A stretch of DNA of 64,000 nucleotides from Tieghemostelium lacteum (taxonomy: Eukaryota; Evosea; Eumycetozoa; Dictyosteliales; Raperosteliaceae): assembly GCA_001606155.1 (NCBI GenBank), contig LODT01000037.1, forward strand, positions 1,178,001 through 1,242,000. Direction: 5' to 3'. Below the pieces are notes generated by a model. That model did not search any database. It saw nothing but the letters and a program-made list of their open reading frames with translations, and was not told the origin of the DNA. The translations under genes were made by a program, and so were the position numbers. Below are positions 20,915-31,717 of the stretch, one piece after another. How positions within the stretch are numbered: position 1 is the stretch's first letter; every line of letters begins with the position of its first letter.

Positions 20915-23059
20915 TTATTGAAACTCTGTAGTACCTGGTGGTTTTGAAGTTAAATCATAACAAACTTTAGTAATACCATCAAGATTTAAAATTTGAGTTA
21001 CCATTTCAGTTAAGCATTCAAATGGAATATTTTGACCAGGTATAGCAGGTACACCAGTCATAAAATCATTGGTTATAAATGTACGAATGGCAATTGATCT
21101 CTTTTGTGAATGCCCAAAACCTAATGGAAGTAATACTACTGGTACTTGACTGAGTGATCTAATCAATTGATAGTTTAATAATGACTTGTTAACAATTTGA
21201 TCTGCTTGTTGTAATTGTTGAATGGCTTCTGGTAATAATAGTGTTGGTGTTGTTTCTTTAATCTCATAGATTCGGTTGAGATCAACTGGATATTTTGAAT
21301 TATTATTAGAAAAGATAAAGACCAAACGATTGATATTGTGGCAAATCTTTGGTAATAAACGTGCCAATGTGAATAGATAGGACCATGGTATTTTTGATAA
21401 CTCCATTTGAGATGAACTTGAATACAATCCTACTAGATAGGAGTAGGTTCTACCATCACCTTGTACACCAACAGTTTGAACTGGTAATAATAGTGGTCTG
21501 ATTTGGTGTGATTCATTGGGTTGGAATTTCATTTCTTGTAGTTGTTGATTGATTTTTTGAACTGTTTCCTGTGGTAATGATGGTACATTATCCAATTGTT
21601 TACCAGTTACTATATAATTTATAACTTGATTTGTTAAATCATACACATCAAGATAAGGTTTTTGAGAACATAAGATTCTAATTGCTAAACCTGGACCTGG
21701 GAATGGTTGACGCCAAACCAACTCCTCACTTAGACCTAATGAGATACCTAATTGTCTTACCTCATCCTTGTGAAGATCTTTTAGTGGTTCGACTACTCTA
21801 CCACTATCTCTAAGTACTCTAACTAATTCAGTGTCATTGTGATGTGTTTTAATTACATCAGCACTACCACTTACAGTTTTGGAAGAGGATTCAATGAGAT
21901 CAGGTCTGAGCGTACCTTGGGCTAAGAAAACGTCATCAGATTTCAAACCCAATTTTTGAACTTCTTTCTCTGCAACACGCATAAATGTATCACCAATAAT
22001 CTTTCTAATCTCTTCTGGGTTGGTACACTGGTTCATTGGTAGAGTTTGGTGGCCTCTAATAGTAGTAGTACCATTGTAAAACTGTTCTGAGCTATCTACA
22101 ACAATTAAATGTAGACCCAAAACACTAAGAGCTTTAGCAACTTTACTACTCTCCTCCATTCTCATAAAACCATTATCAATATGTAATGCATAAACATTGG
22201 ATGGATCAATAGCTTTGGCAATGAGTGCTGCACAAACAGTAGAATCTACACCACCACTAACCAGTACCAATACTTTTTTCTGCCCAACTGTATTTCTAAT
22301 CATTTCGATGGCTAATTGTTCTCTATCCTCTAGAGTATAATCAGCTTTACATTTACAAATATCCAAGAGAAAGTTTTTTAACATTTTCTTTCCGTTGGTT
22401 GTTAGATCTACCTCTGGATGAAATTGAACACCAAATATCTTCTTTTTGCTGTTTTCAATGGCACTTACAATACCATCTTCAGATTTTGCAATAGCATGAA
22501 ACCCTGGTGCAACAGTAGTTACGGAATCACCATGTGTCAATAATACCTGTTCCATTGTATCCATATTGTTGAAAAGTGGTGAAACATTCTCTTCTTGACC
22601 TTGTAAAATGTGTATATGATGTACACCATCTTCTCTTTGTCCACTCTTTTCTACAATACCACCATAGAAGTGATTAATGTACTGCATACCATAACAAATA
22701 CCCAATAAAGGTATTTGATGTTTTTCATAGCAATTCAAGAGTTCACTATCAAATTTTGGTGCATTTGCACTGTAAACTGATTCTGGTCCTCCTGATATAA
22801 TTATACCTCTAATTTTAGTTCCAGCACTTGACTTTTGTTTTACCAACTCTTCAATAGATACTGATGAAATGTGAATTTCGGAGGCAACATTCAACTCCCT
22901 AACTCTTCTATCAATAACCTTACTGTATTGTGATCCGGCATCTAAAATCAATACTACTTCACTGTGATTTACTTGATCATCTGTTATAGTATTACTAAGA
23001 TTTGATTCTAATCTTACTTCTTTTGATAATGGTGGTGTTGATATAATTGGTTTTGACAT
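20915..23059 (-). CDS. guaA: GMP synthase (glutamine-hydrolysing)
   Basis: Single exon, 714 residues, from ATG at 23059. It catalyses the last step of GMP synthesis: XMP + ATP + Gln to GMP. An N-terminal extension of about 35 residues precedes a class I glutamine amidotransferase domain with LLGICYGMQ (nucleophile Cys) and VQFHPEV (His and Glu). The ATP-pyrophosphatase domain has the P-loop VSGGVDSTV and downstream FLAQGTLRPDLIES, LRDSGRVVEPLKDLHKDEV and WRQPFPGPGLAIR. The dimerisation domain ends with the conserved VCYDLTSKPPGTTEFQ. The length and insertions in the dimerisation domain match the long eukaryotic type rather than the bacterial one. The enzyme is complete. Confidence 0.97.
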   Translation of the reverse strand: MSKPIISTPPLSKEVRLESNLSNTITDDQVNHSEVVLILDAGSQYSKVIDRRVRELNVASEIHISSVSIEELVKQKSSAGTKIRGIIISGGPESVYSANAPKFDSELLNCYEKHQIPLLGICYGMQYINHFYGGIVEKSGQREDGVHHIHILQGQEENVSPLFNNMDTMEQVLLTHGDSVTTVAPGFHAIAKSEDGIVSAIENSKKKIFGVQFHPEVDLTTNGKKMLKNFLLDICKCKADYTLEDREQLAIEMIRNTVGQKKVLVLVSGGVDSTVCAALIAKAIDPSNVYALHIDNGFMRMEESSKVAKALSVLGLHLIVVDSSEQFYNGTTTIRGHQTLPMNQCTNPEEIRKIIGDTFMRVAEKEVQKLGLKSDDVFLAQGTLRPDLIESSSKTVSGSADVIKTHHNDTELVRVLRDSGRVVEPLKDLHKDEVRQLGISLGLSEELVWRQPFPGPGLAIRILCSQKPYLDVYDLTNQVINYIVTGKQLDNVPSLPQETVQKINQQLQEMKFQPNESHQIRPLLLPVQTVGVQGDGRTYSYLVGLYSSSSQMELSKIPWSYLFTLARLLPKICHNINRLVFIFSNNNSKYPVDLNRIYEIKETTPTLLLPEAIQQLQQADQIVNKSLLNYQLIRSLSQVPVVLLPLGFGHSQKRSIAIRTFITNDFMTGVPAIPGQNIPFECLTEMVTQILNLDGITKVCYDLTSKPPGTTEFQ

Positions 23060-23456
23060 TTTTATCTCATATAGATAATTTTTAGTAAATAAAAAAATAT
23101 ATTATTTGTATGTGATAAAATGAAAAAACAATTTGTAAAACGAAAATTTTTTTAATTTATTTGATTATTCTTTATCTTCCATATAGCCGATTAGGAATTT
23201 AGGTAAATTTAATTTGCCATTTTTTTGGGAAAAAAAAAATAAAAATTATAATCAAATAATTTAATACATTTCTTAAGAATTGAATTTAATAATATTGTTA
23301 AAGTGATCTGAAATTAATCTAATCTTTCTAAAGTTTAAAAATACGATATTTTGTTCCAAACGAAATTTCCTCCATTTAATTAATTTTTTTTATTATTTTT
23401 TTACCAGTTTTTTTTTTTTGATCATCAAATTTTTTATACACACATTCCCCAAACAA
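23060..23456. promoter_or_regulatory. Divergent promoter region, GMP synthase / BCAT
   Basis: AT-rich spacer between divergent starts. A T tract at about 23408-23419 lies just ahead of the BCAT ATG. Nothing else was identified. Confidence 0.4.
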
Positions 23457-24647
23457 ATGTTTAGACTAACTAAATTAAATAGTAATGTTTTTCAAAGCAT
23501 AAACAATAGTTTTGGTAAAAGATTCATTTCAAGTTCAACACCATCAGATAAATTTTTTTTAAATTCATCTGCACTGGTAATTGAAAAGACAAAAGAACCA
23601 AAAAAGAAACAAACCGATAAGACAAAATTAGTATTTGGTAAAGACTTTTCAGATCACATGGCAGTTGTTGAATGGGATGATGAAAAGGGATGGGGAGTAC
23701 CAAAGATTACAGCCTATCAAAATTTATCACTACCACCATCAGCTAGTGTATTTCACTATGCTTTAGAATGTTTTGAAGGTATGAAAGCCTACAAAGACAA
23801 GGATGGTAATGTAAGATTATTTAGACCAATGGAAAATATGAAAAGATTCAATGATTCTGCTAAACGTATATGTTTACCAACATTTAACAAGGAAGGTTGT
23901 CTTGATATCATAAAGAAACTGGTTAAATTGGATCAAGATTGGATTCCAGAGGGTAAAGGTTACTCTCTATATTTGAGACCAACTCTTATTGCCACTCAAA
24001 AGACATTAGGTGTTGGTGCTCCACACAGTGCAATGATGTTTGTCATTTGCTCTCCAGTTGGACCATACTATCCAGAAGGTTTCAAACCAGTTCGTTTACT
24101 TGCCGATGACAAATACGTAAGAGCTTGGGTTGGCGGATCTGGTAATTATAAATTGGGTTCAAATTACGCACCAACTATATTCCCACAATTGGATGCTGCC
24201 AAAAAGGGCTATCAACAAGTTCTATGGTTACTTAATGACCAAATTACTGAAGTTGGTACAATGAACATGTTTGTCTTGTGGAATAACAATCAAGATGAAT
24301 TGGAACTCATTACTCCACCTCTCTCAGAAGGTACTATTTTACCAGGTGTAACTAGAGATTCAATCTTGAAACTAGCTCATCAATGGGGTGACTTCAAAGT
24401 CAGCGAAAAAAATTTCACAATGTCTGAATTGGCAAAAGCAATTAGAGAAGGTAGAGTAAAAGAGGCATTTGGTGCTGGTACTGCTGCTATTGTCAGTCCA
24501 ATTAAATCTATAAATTACAAAGGTGAAGAGTATCCAATTCCAATTAATGAGGCTTTTGGTGCTGGTCCAGTTACAAAGAAATTTGCTGATACCATCATGG
24601 GTATTCAATATGGTGAAATTAAATCTGATTGGTCTATGGTTATTTAA
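23457..24647 (+). CDS. Branched-chain amino acid aminotransferase, mitochondrial-type
   Basis: I start the gene at ATG 23457 (MFRLTKLNSNVF); the frame upstream has only a TTG. This gives 396 residues. The N-terminus is rich in Arg, Lys, Ser and Asn without acidic residues (GKRFISSSTP), as in a mitochondrial presequence. The fold-type IV PLP aminotransferase follows: YALECFEGMKAY, SLYLRPTLIATQ, GSGNYKLGSNYAPT (PLP Lys), QITEVGTMNMFVLW, ITPPLSEGTILPGVTRDSIL, EAFGAGTAAIVSPI. These are the eukaryotic BCAT signatures. It transaminates Leu, Ile and Val with 2-oxoglutarate. No truncation is visible. Confidence 0.96.
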   Translation: MFRLTKLNSNVFQSINNSFGKRFISSSTPSDKFFLNSSALVIEKTKEPKKKQTDKTKLVFGKDFSDHMAVVEWDDEKGWGVPKITAYQNLSLPPSASVFHYALECFEGMKAYKDKDGNVRLFRPMENMKRFNDSAKRICLPTFNKEGCLDIIKKLVKLDQDWIPEGKGYSLYLRPTLIATQKTLGVGAPHSAMMFVICSPVGPYYPEGFKPVRLLADDKYVRAWVGGSGNYKLGSNYAPTIFPQLDAAKKGYQQVLWLLNDQITEVGTMNMFVLWNNNQDELELITPPLSEGTILPGVTRDSILKLAHQWGDFKVSEKNFTMSELAKAIREGRVKEAFGAGTAAIVSPIKSINYKGEEYPIPINEAFGAGPVTKKFADTIMGIQYGEIKSDWSMVI

Positions 24648-24859
24648 GAACACATATATCTATATATAATATACTATATTTGTTTACAATTTACAATAAT
24701 TTTTTTAATAAAATATAAATGTCAATATTAATATTGTAGTTGTTGAATCAAATCTAGAGGATTCTAATAAATTTAAATGTATTATAATAATAATAAAGTT
24801 TATAATAATAGAGTTTAACTTGAGGAAGGCGATGGTGACAATAATGGTTGAGATTCCAT

Positions 24860-25991
24860 TCAATTTGATTTCTTGTTTTCAACTTGTTCTTGTTTGGTGG
24901 AAGACTTACGAATAAATTGAGGATAGTTTGCTAAGAACCAATTTTTTGTTCTTTCCATACCTTCTTTTATGGAAACTATTGGTCTATAGGATAATTCATC
25001 TTTTGCTTTTTGAATATTAAATACACGTGTAGAACTAGAGTAGACAATTCTAAAGAGAGTAATGGTTGGATGTATTTTTACAAATGGTGATAATAACATT
25101 ACAATGGTATCAATAATCCAAGCAATAGCATACATGATAGGGTATGGAATTCTTAGAGAAGGTTTATCATAACCAAATGCCTCATAAGCGTAGAGTGGCA
25201 TCTCCCAGAAATTAATTGGTTCGTCATTAGTTATGAAATAGATTGATCCTGGTATTTTGGAACCATCAACCATTTTATCAGCTGCCAAAATGTGAGCGTG
25301 GACAACATTATCAATGTAAGTCCAATCACAACGATTCTGACCGGACCCAAACATAAATTTATTTTTGCCTTCTTTGGCAGCCTTGAGGTACTGGGGCCAA
25401 CCTTGAACTTCTCTAGGTCCAAATATACCAGCAGGTCTCAATGAACAAGTCAACAATCCATTCTTTCCATTACGAGAGATGACAGATTTCTCACCTAACT
25501 CTTTAGTCTTATTGTATGGATCGATATGATGTTGAACATAGGGTAAAGTTTCATCACCACCATCAATATCCTCACCATTGAAGACAACGGATGATGAACT
25601 AGTGTAGATTAGTTGTTTAACTTGACTTTCAACACATGCCTCTACTAGTTTCTCAGTACCAACTACATTTACACTATAGTAGATATCATATCCCATACCG
25701 TGTGTTGGTGATGCTGTGTGAAATACTGTTGTTACTCCTTCACATGCTTTCAATAGATCCTCTTTTTTTCTTATATCACCAATATGAAATTTAACTCTAG
25801 AGTCTTCAAATGACTGTCTAATATCAAATACACTAACATTCTTTTCCCCTCTAGCTAATAGACTTTCTACAATATATCTACCTAAAAAACCACATCCACC
25901 TACAACTAAATAGCTCTATTTTCATAATATCGTAAGTATTTTATGGTTATACCTAATATTTTAAAAGACATACTTTATTTGATTTATTCAT
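24860..25991 (-). CDS. NSDHL/Erg26-like 3-beta-hydroxysteroid (sterol-4-carboxylate) dehydrogenase
   Basis: Exon 1 is only 18 bp (25991-25974, MNKSNK). Exon 2 (25915-24860) begins SYLVVGGCGFLGRYIVESLL; total 357 residues. The 58-bp intron has donor GTATGT and acceptor AATAG. The Rossmann loop is GGCGFLG, the substrate/cofactor region is VFHTASPTHGMG, and the catalytic pair is in PYNKTKELGE. FGPREVQGWPQYLKAA and the C-terminal hydrophobic segment (MYAIAWIIDTIVMLLSPF) match NSDHL/Erg26, which oxidatively decarboxylates C4-carboxysterols in the ER during sterol synthesis; the hydrophobic segment would be the membrane anchor. Another 3-beta-HSD-family substrate is possible. Confidence 0.9.
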
Positions 25992-26185
25992 GTTTTGATT
26001 AGAGATAAAATTCGTAAAATAAAATATCTAAAAAAAAAAGAAAAATTGAGGATCAGTTCTGATATATAATGATGATCTTGGGATAATTTTATTGAAATAG
26101 GTACAGGTGTAAATATATGATATATTAGACAGGTCATGGTGACTTGCTTTGTTGATTGGAATTGTTTTTCTATGTGTCAGAGTAT

Positions 26186-26380
26186 TTATTTCTGCCGATC
26201 GTAGAAGCTTTTGTTCCTGCTACCCATAATGTTGTCGAAGCTGCCAAACAACCAATTGTCTTCAGAAGTATTTTCAAACAGCAAAAAATATATTACAGCT
26301 AGCTAATATAGACTATTTTGTTCATCGCAACAATCATCACTGGTTGCTATATTTCCATTTAGTGTATTTTGGAGAGACAT
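26186..26380 (-). CDS. Possible small spliced gene (about 46 aa), weak
   Basis: Between the NSDHL-like and poly-Q genes lies a patch less AT-rich than usual for intergenic DNA here. On the minus strand an ATG at 26380 opens MSLQNTLNGNIATSDDCCDE. If a 54-bp intron (26313-26260, donor GTCTAT, acceptor GAAG) is removed, the frame continues NNWLFGSFDNIMGSRNKSFY and stops at 26186, overlapping an AATAAA. Codons in the second part favour C-ending synonyms (TTC, TAC, AAC), as in well-expressed dictyostelid genes. Against it, the donor is not canonical, and other frames over the same patch are also open for 30-40 codons. It may instead be a gene fragment. Confidence 0.25.
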
Positions 26381-26448
26381 TTTTTGTATGAGTTAGAATC
26401 CCGTGAGAAATTTAAATAAAAATAGTTATTAATTTATTTTCAAAAATG

Positions 26449-26661
26449 TTAATGATGTTCAGGGTTATCAATATTAGTTTGGGGAGGAATATCAACATTA
26501 CTCTGATCAGTATTTTGAGGATAATATTGATTATAATTATAATAATTTGCAGCAGCGTAGTTTGGGTAATAGTATCTTGGTGTAGCATGCTGAATAGTTT
26601 GTGAATGATGTAGATGTGGGTAATATTGTGAGTAATGATCTGGTGAAAATGCTATTGAACT

Positions 26662-26716
<55 letters not shown>

Positions 26717-28113
26717 AATGCTATTTGATCATGCTCTTCAGATGCTATTTGATCAGAAGGAATTGAGTGTTTACTTGAATATTGTTTTGTTCTTAATAAA
26801 GAAGGTGGTGGTGGTACGTAATATGGTATAGGGTAATATTGTGTATGGTAGACGTAGCCTTGTGAAGTTGGTTGGTGATAAAGATGTGGAGGTGGATGAA
26901 ATGTTGGGTGATATGTTGGCTGGTAAAAGTATTGTGCATTTTCAGAATAATACACTGGTGTGGGATAATTATTTGGTGATGGTTGTTTATTAATAAGATG
27001 TGATGGCAGAGATTGATGAGCTCCAAACTCATCATTTTCATTGATTGGTAAATCTTGTTTACTATTTGGAATTTGCTCTGTTTCATCTAACATTTCATTG
27101 TTTAATTTATATTGTTGTGATGCTTGTTTAGGTTGCTGATCTAATTGTGGCAATTGTTGTTGTTGTTTCTTTTTTTGCTTATGCTGTTGCTGTTTTTCAA
27201 CAACATCAGTTGACTTTGGTACATTTTTTCTGAGTGATGATTTAGATGAAGATGATGTTTTCGGAGATGGAATGGTGTATGGTAATGGTGATGTTATTTT
27301 AGTAGTATTAATAGAAGTGGGTTTAGGTGATGTAGATGGTAATGGTGTAGTGGTCTCAGGAAGACTACTGGTCATTGGTGTAGCATTTGAGGGTTTTAAA
27401 ATTGGAGTTGGATATTTATTTTTATTTGATCTACCATCTTTTTTAACCTGTGTATCATTCTTTTCATTTTCTACAAGATTATTGATATTTTTGTTTCTTC
27501 TTTTTTTCATTTTGGAAGAAGTACTAGTAGAAGAGGTAGAGGTACTTGTTGTACTGCTTTTTGAATTTAAACCATCATTGTTGTCTATAGAGATGGGAGA
27601 AAAATCTGTTTCCACTTTTATGATTGGTGTTAAGCTTTCTTTTTGCTTCTTTTTATTCTTTTTTGTTCTATATTTCAATTTGGTGATGTTACTATTATCA
27701 ATAGCATTTATTGTTGTTGCTGGTACTATTGTTGTTGTTGTTGTTGTTTTTGTTGTTGTTGTTGTTACATCTTTTAATACGGAGGTGGGGTTGGTTGTTG
27801 AAATTGTAGAGATATGTTGATCTATGAGAGAATGCGACTCTTTAGTTTGTGCTGGTGATTCCTTTTTTTGAATAGTTTTACTAGGTTCTTTTTTAGTGGG
27901 AATGGTATCTGTAGATATTTTCTGATGTTCAGATGGGCGATTATTTATAGGTGAGAGATTTAAGTTTTCATTTTGGTTCAGAGTCTTATCATTTTTAATT
28001 TGAGTTTTTTTTTTATTTCTTCTTTTATGTTTAATGTTACTAATGTTTTGTTTGGGTTGAGGCAGAGGATTAGTTGTGTTTTGAGGAGTAGAGTTATCTG
28101 GGGGAGATGACAT
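26449..28113 (-). CDS. Poly-Gln, Ser/Thr-rich basic protein of unknown function
   Basis: Single exon of 554 residues from ATG at 28113. The N-terminal half alternates Lys/Arg-rich patches (KHKRRNKKKTQIK, TKKNKKKQKES, KKRRNKNINN) with Thr/Ser runs. The C-terminal part is rich in Tyr, Pro and His (YFYQPTYHPTFHPPPHLY, YYPIPYYVPPPPS) and contains a run of 18-19 Gln (about 26664-26718) and a His/Tyr/Asn tail. No folded domain was recognised. The mix of basic patches with a Tyr/Pro/Gln low-complexity region is typical of RNA-binding or condensate-forming proteins, but this is only composition. Its start lies 104 bp from the divergent RhoGEF start. Confidence 0.75.
26664..26718 (-). repeat. CAA/GTT microsatellite encoding poly-Gln
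   Basis: About 18 GTT units on the plus strand (CAA on the coding strand) encode the Gln run of the poly-Q protein. The plus-strand poly-Val ORF over it is an artefact. Confidence 0.8.
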
Positions 28114-28217
28114 CTAATAACCGGCAACAAATCAATCTAAAAATTTTAAAATTTTTTTTTTTTATTTTTAAATTTTTTACCTTTTAACCAAGCGCCTCAC
28201 AAGATTTATCAACAATA
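28114..28217. promoter_or_regulatory. Short bidirectional promoter
   Basis: Only 104 bp separate the ATGs of the divergent poly-Q and RhoGEF genes. The spacer contains T runs at 28148-28160 and 28166-28176. Any core promoters must be shared or overlap. Confidence 0.45.
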
Positions 28218-31200
28218 ATGAACGAGGATTGGTCTACAGAAACTCAAAAAAAAGTGTATGTTCTCTTTAATAGATTGAAAGAGAAATTCGAATGATTGAA
28301 AATTAACATAAAATATAATATATTTATATAGATATACAATATGGGCAAATAATATACTTCAAAAAAGAAACTTATCAATCATTGATTTATTTGAGGATTT
28401 AAGAGATGGTGTATTATTAATCAATTTGTTAGAGATTCTAACATCAGAGAAATCAGTAGAGAACTACAATAGTAAACCAAGCAAGAATAGATTACAGCAA
28501 TTATCGAATGCACAAATTGCTTTAAATATCATTGATAGATGGGGTATTCATTTAGTGAATTTCAGACCTGAGCATTTGGTAGATAAAAATACAAAAATGA
28601 TTTTATCTTTAATTTGGAGAGTAATTTCTAGATTCCAAATTCAACAACATGGTTATAACCACTCACTACTGTTAGGTGATGAAATTTTAGATTCAGAATC
28701 TGATGTGGCTTCTGATGATGGTACTGGTACTACTACCTCTACAGGTGGTGCTTCTAGAAAATCAATTGGAAGAACATTTACATCAAATAATCTAATGAGC
28801 TCAACTACAACACCATCAACCATATCATCAACAGTACCTAGTAGCGCTAGTACCTTATCAGCTAGTGCTAGAACTGCAAAAGAGGTACTATTGAGATGGT
28901 GTAAAAAAGAATTGGAACTATACCCAAATATATCAATTACCAATTTCAACAAATCATTCCAGAATCCACAGATATTCTATTGTCTGGTTCATAAATTTCT
29001 ACCAACCCACTTAGATCTTGACAGTTACCTAAAAGAGGACGATATTATTGGACTTGCTAAATGTCTTGATATTGCAGAAAAACAATTATCTATACCTCAA
29101 TTATTATCAGCGCAACAGATAATTGAAGGTCCTATTGACGAGAATTGTATTATGACCTATGTATCCTATTATTTAAATTATCAGCGTAATGGTACTACCA
29201 TTCCAATTGTAATTAATATTCAACAACAACAACAACCATTAGAGAAACAACTATCAACACAACAACAATTAGAAAAACAACAACAAAAAGAACACCAGAG
29301 ATCATCAAGTAATGGTTCTGATAAAGTTTTGAATTCACCTACTACTACATCATCAACACCAATAACATCAACAACCAATGCAATTACTGGAAACCCCCTT
29401 AATAATAGCAGTACTAGATCTATATTGAAAAGAACGGATACAATGACACCAGAAAAACCACAAAATGGCGGACTATTTTCAACACCAATAAACTCACCAC
29501 ACACTGAAAGATCACCAGCTAGACCACACCCAATTTTACAACGTCAATTATCATCTTCTCAAATTCAACCAAACAATACCAACATCAATAACAATACTAA
29601 TGTACTTTTAAATAATAATACATTGATGGATATCCTACAAACTTTTACTCTGGAATTGAAAAGAATAACTGAAGAGCATGAGGTAATGATTATTAAAACT
29701 ACAGCTAAATTAGATGAAAAAGTTACAAGACTTGGTGATAAATTAGATCAACTAGAGGGCAAAATACTTTCAATCAAAGAAGTTGTTGACAGTCAACAAT
29801 TACAACAACAACTCAATAGCCATCACCATGATGACCACCAAAAGAAAAGACATTCTAAAAAAACACAACCAATTGTATCACCTATACAAACTAGTACTCC
29901 AGTTACCAATGGACTTAATAATGATAATACATTAAATAATAATACTGCTGTAATAAATAATAATAGTACTAATAATGCAACAACAACTACAACTACAACA
30001 ACTACAAAGAGTAAAGATAAGCAATCTAAAGAAGAAAGAAGAGAAAAGAGAAGAAGTAGAAGAAAAGAAAAAGAAGAAAAGAGAGCATTAGCAGCAGCAA
30101 CATCACAAAAGACAGATGCAGGTGTAGTTCAACAATCACTATCACCTAGTAGTTCATCATGTTCATTAACAGATGATGCTCAAATTGATAGAGAGGAGTT
30201 AAAGAAGATTATTAGGGTTCAATCAGTTGCAAGAGGATTTCTAGCTAGAAAACAATATAAACGTATAAGGAATCGTAGAGGTGTAGCATTAGAGATACTT
30301 AAAACTGAAGAATCCTATGTAGCAAATCTTAGAGTACTCTTACAAGACTATCTAATACCACTGAAAGCCGAATCTAATAATCATCCATCACTCATTGACA
30401 ATGTAAAGACATTGTATAATAACATTGAAGTTATTCTCAATATGAACAATATGCTACTGATGAAGTTAAAAGAGAGAATGTCAAAACCATGGCATTATCA
30501 ACAATTGTACGGAGATATATTCTTTAAAATGTCAGATTTATTGAAATGTTACATTGCCTATGTAAATCTGTACAATCGTACATTGAATACTCTAAACGAC
30601 TTTACCAAGATTACTGCATTGAATGAAATTATTTCCAGCACTTTCATAAAGACACGTCAACAACTGAGAGATCTTGTCATTATACCAGTTCAGAGAATAC
30701 CAAGATATGTACTATTACTGGAAGAGTTAGTAAAAGTTACTGAAAACTCACATCCTGATCATATTCTACTGGTACAATCTCTGACAAAGATGCAATCTAT
30801 TGCTGATCATGTCAATGAAAAGAGAAGAGATTTTGAAAATGTAACACATGTCTCACTACTACAAGAGGCAATCATTGGGTTCAATATCATGGAGTATTCA
30901 TCACTTCGTTATGTAATGGAAGGTGATTTACAATCGCATGTATTTTCAAGTGGATCAGGATTTGGTAATGCTATTGCTGGTGTAGTGAATAATGCCGTAT
31001 CTGGTACCTCCACTTCCAATAGTGATCTCACTAAAGGTCAATCCACTATATTACATGTCTTCTTATTCAATCAAATGATTGTAGTGTGTAAATATAAAAA
31101 GGGTAAAGACAGTTACTTTTCCAATAAGAATCTGTTTGGTTCCTCCAATGAAAAACATAAATCCAAGCAACCAAAATACAAATATATGTTCCATCATTTG

Positions 31201-31380
31201 TTGAACTCAGACACTAAAATCTCACACAACAAATCTGAAAATTGGTTTGGTATTGATAATAATGGCGAATATAGAAGATTTTTTTCAAAAACTGTTGCTG
31301 AGAAGGATATGTGGATTCAACACCTACAGTCAAATATTTCAAAAGCAACTGAAATTAAAAATATAAAATCAACAAGATAG
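28218..31380 (+). CDS. RhoGEF with two CH domains, coiled coil, IQ motif, DH and PH domains
   Basis: Exon 1 is 28218-28255 (MNEDWSTETQKKV) and exon 2 is 28332-31380; the 76-bp intron has donor GTATGT. Total 1028 residues. CH1 (about 8-125) reads QKKVYTIWANNIL, then FEDLRDGVLLINLLEIL and NAQIALNIIDRWGIHLVNF. CH2 is at about 195-297 (LRWCKKELELYP, FQNPQIFYCLVHKFLPTHLD). A coiled coil lies at about 443-503 and an IQ motif at about 636-658 (IRVQSVARGFLARKQYKRI). The DH domain (662-850) has ILKTEESYVANLRVLLQDYL and IPVQRIPRYVLLLEELVK, the catalytic helix of Rho exchange factors. The PH domain (about 863-1019) contains a short insert. D. discoideum has related CH-RhoGEF proteins such as Trix. Likely role: Rac activation at actin-rich sites. 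Confidence 0.92.
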
Positions 31381-31717
31381 TTCATTTTAATCTTCCTTCT
31401 TCTCGATTGGTGGTTAGGTCCTATCTGCTGCTCTCACTTTTGGTTACAACAAAATCATTCTAGATTATTATCATAATTTTTTGTTTTCTTTTAACCAATC
31501 AAATCTAAAAATCCTTTAAAAATGCTTAAAATAAAAAAAAAGTAGATCCTTTATTATATAAACTAAACGACAAAATCTTGATCACAAAAAAACCCAAATA
31601 AAAAAACTTGTAAAAATAACAATAAACCAACTGAATATACAAAAAAAAAAAAAAAAAAAAAAATTAATTGATTGGTTTGTGTTGTTTAATTAAATATTTT
31701 GTATCTGTAACACATCA
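31381..31717. promoter_or_regulatory. Promoter region of BTB/kelch gene
   Basis: AT-rich intergenic DNA with an A tract at 31641-31663, about 55 bp before the ATG at 31718. No gene was recognised. Confidence 0.4.

Noticed and set aside
26221-26229. TACCCATAA resembling the Dictyostelium upstream element (DUSE) of small RNA genes
   Set aside because: A single short match with no recognisable class I RNA stem or snRNA about 60 bp downstream; chance is likely.
27272-27820. 182-codon plus-strand ORF rich in Val, Phe and Leu
   Set aside because: Antisense shadow of the Ser/Thr/Lys-rich part of the poly-Q protein.
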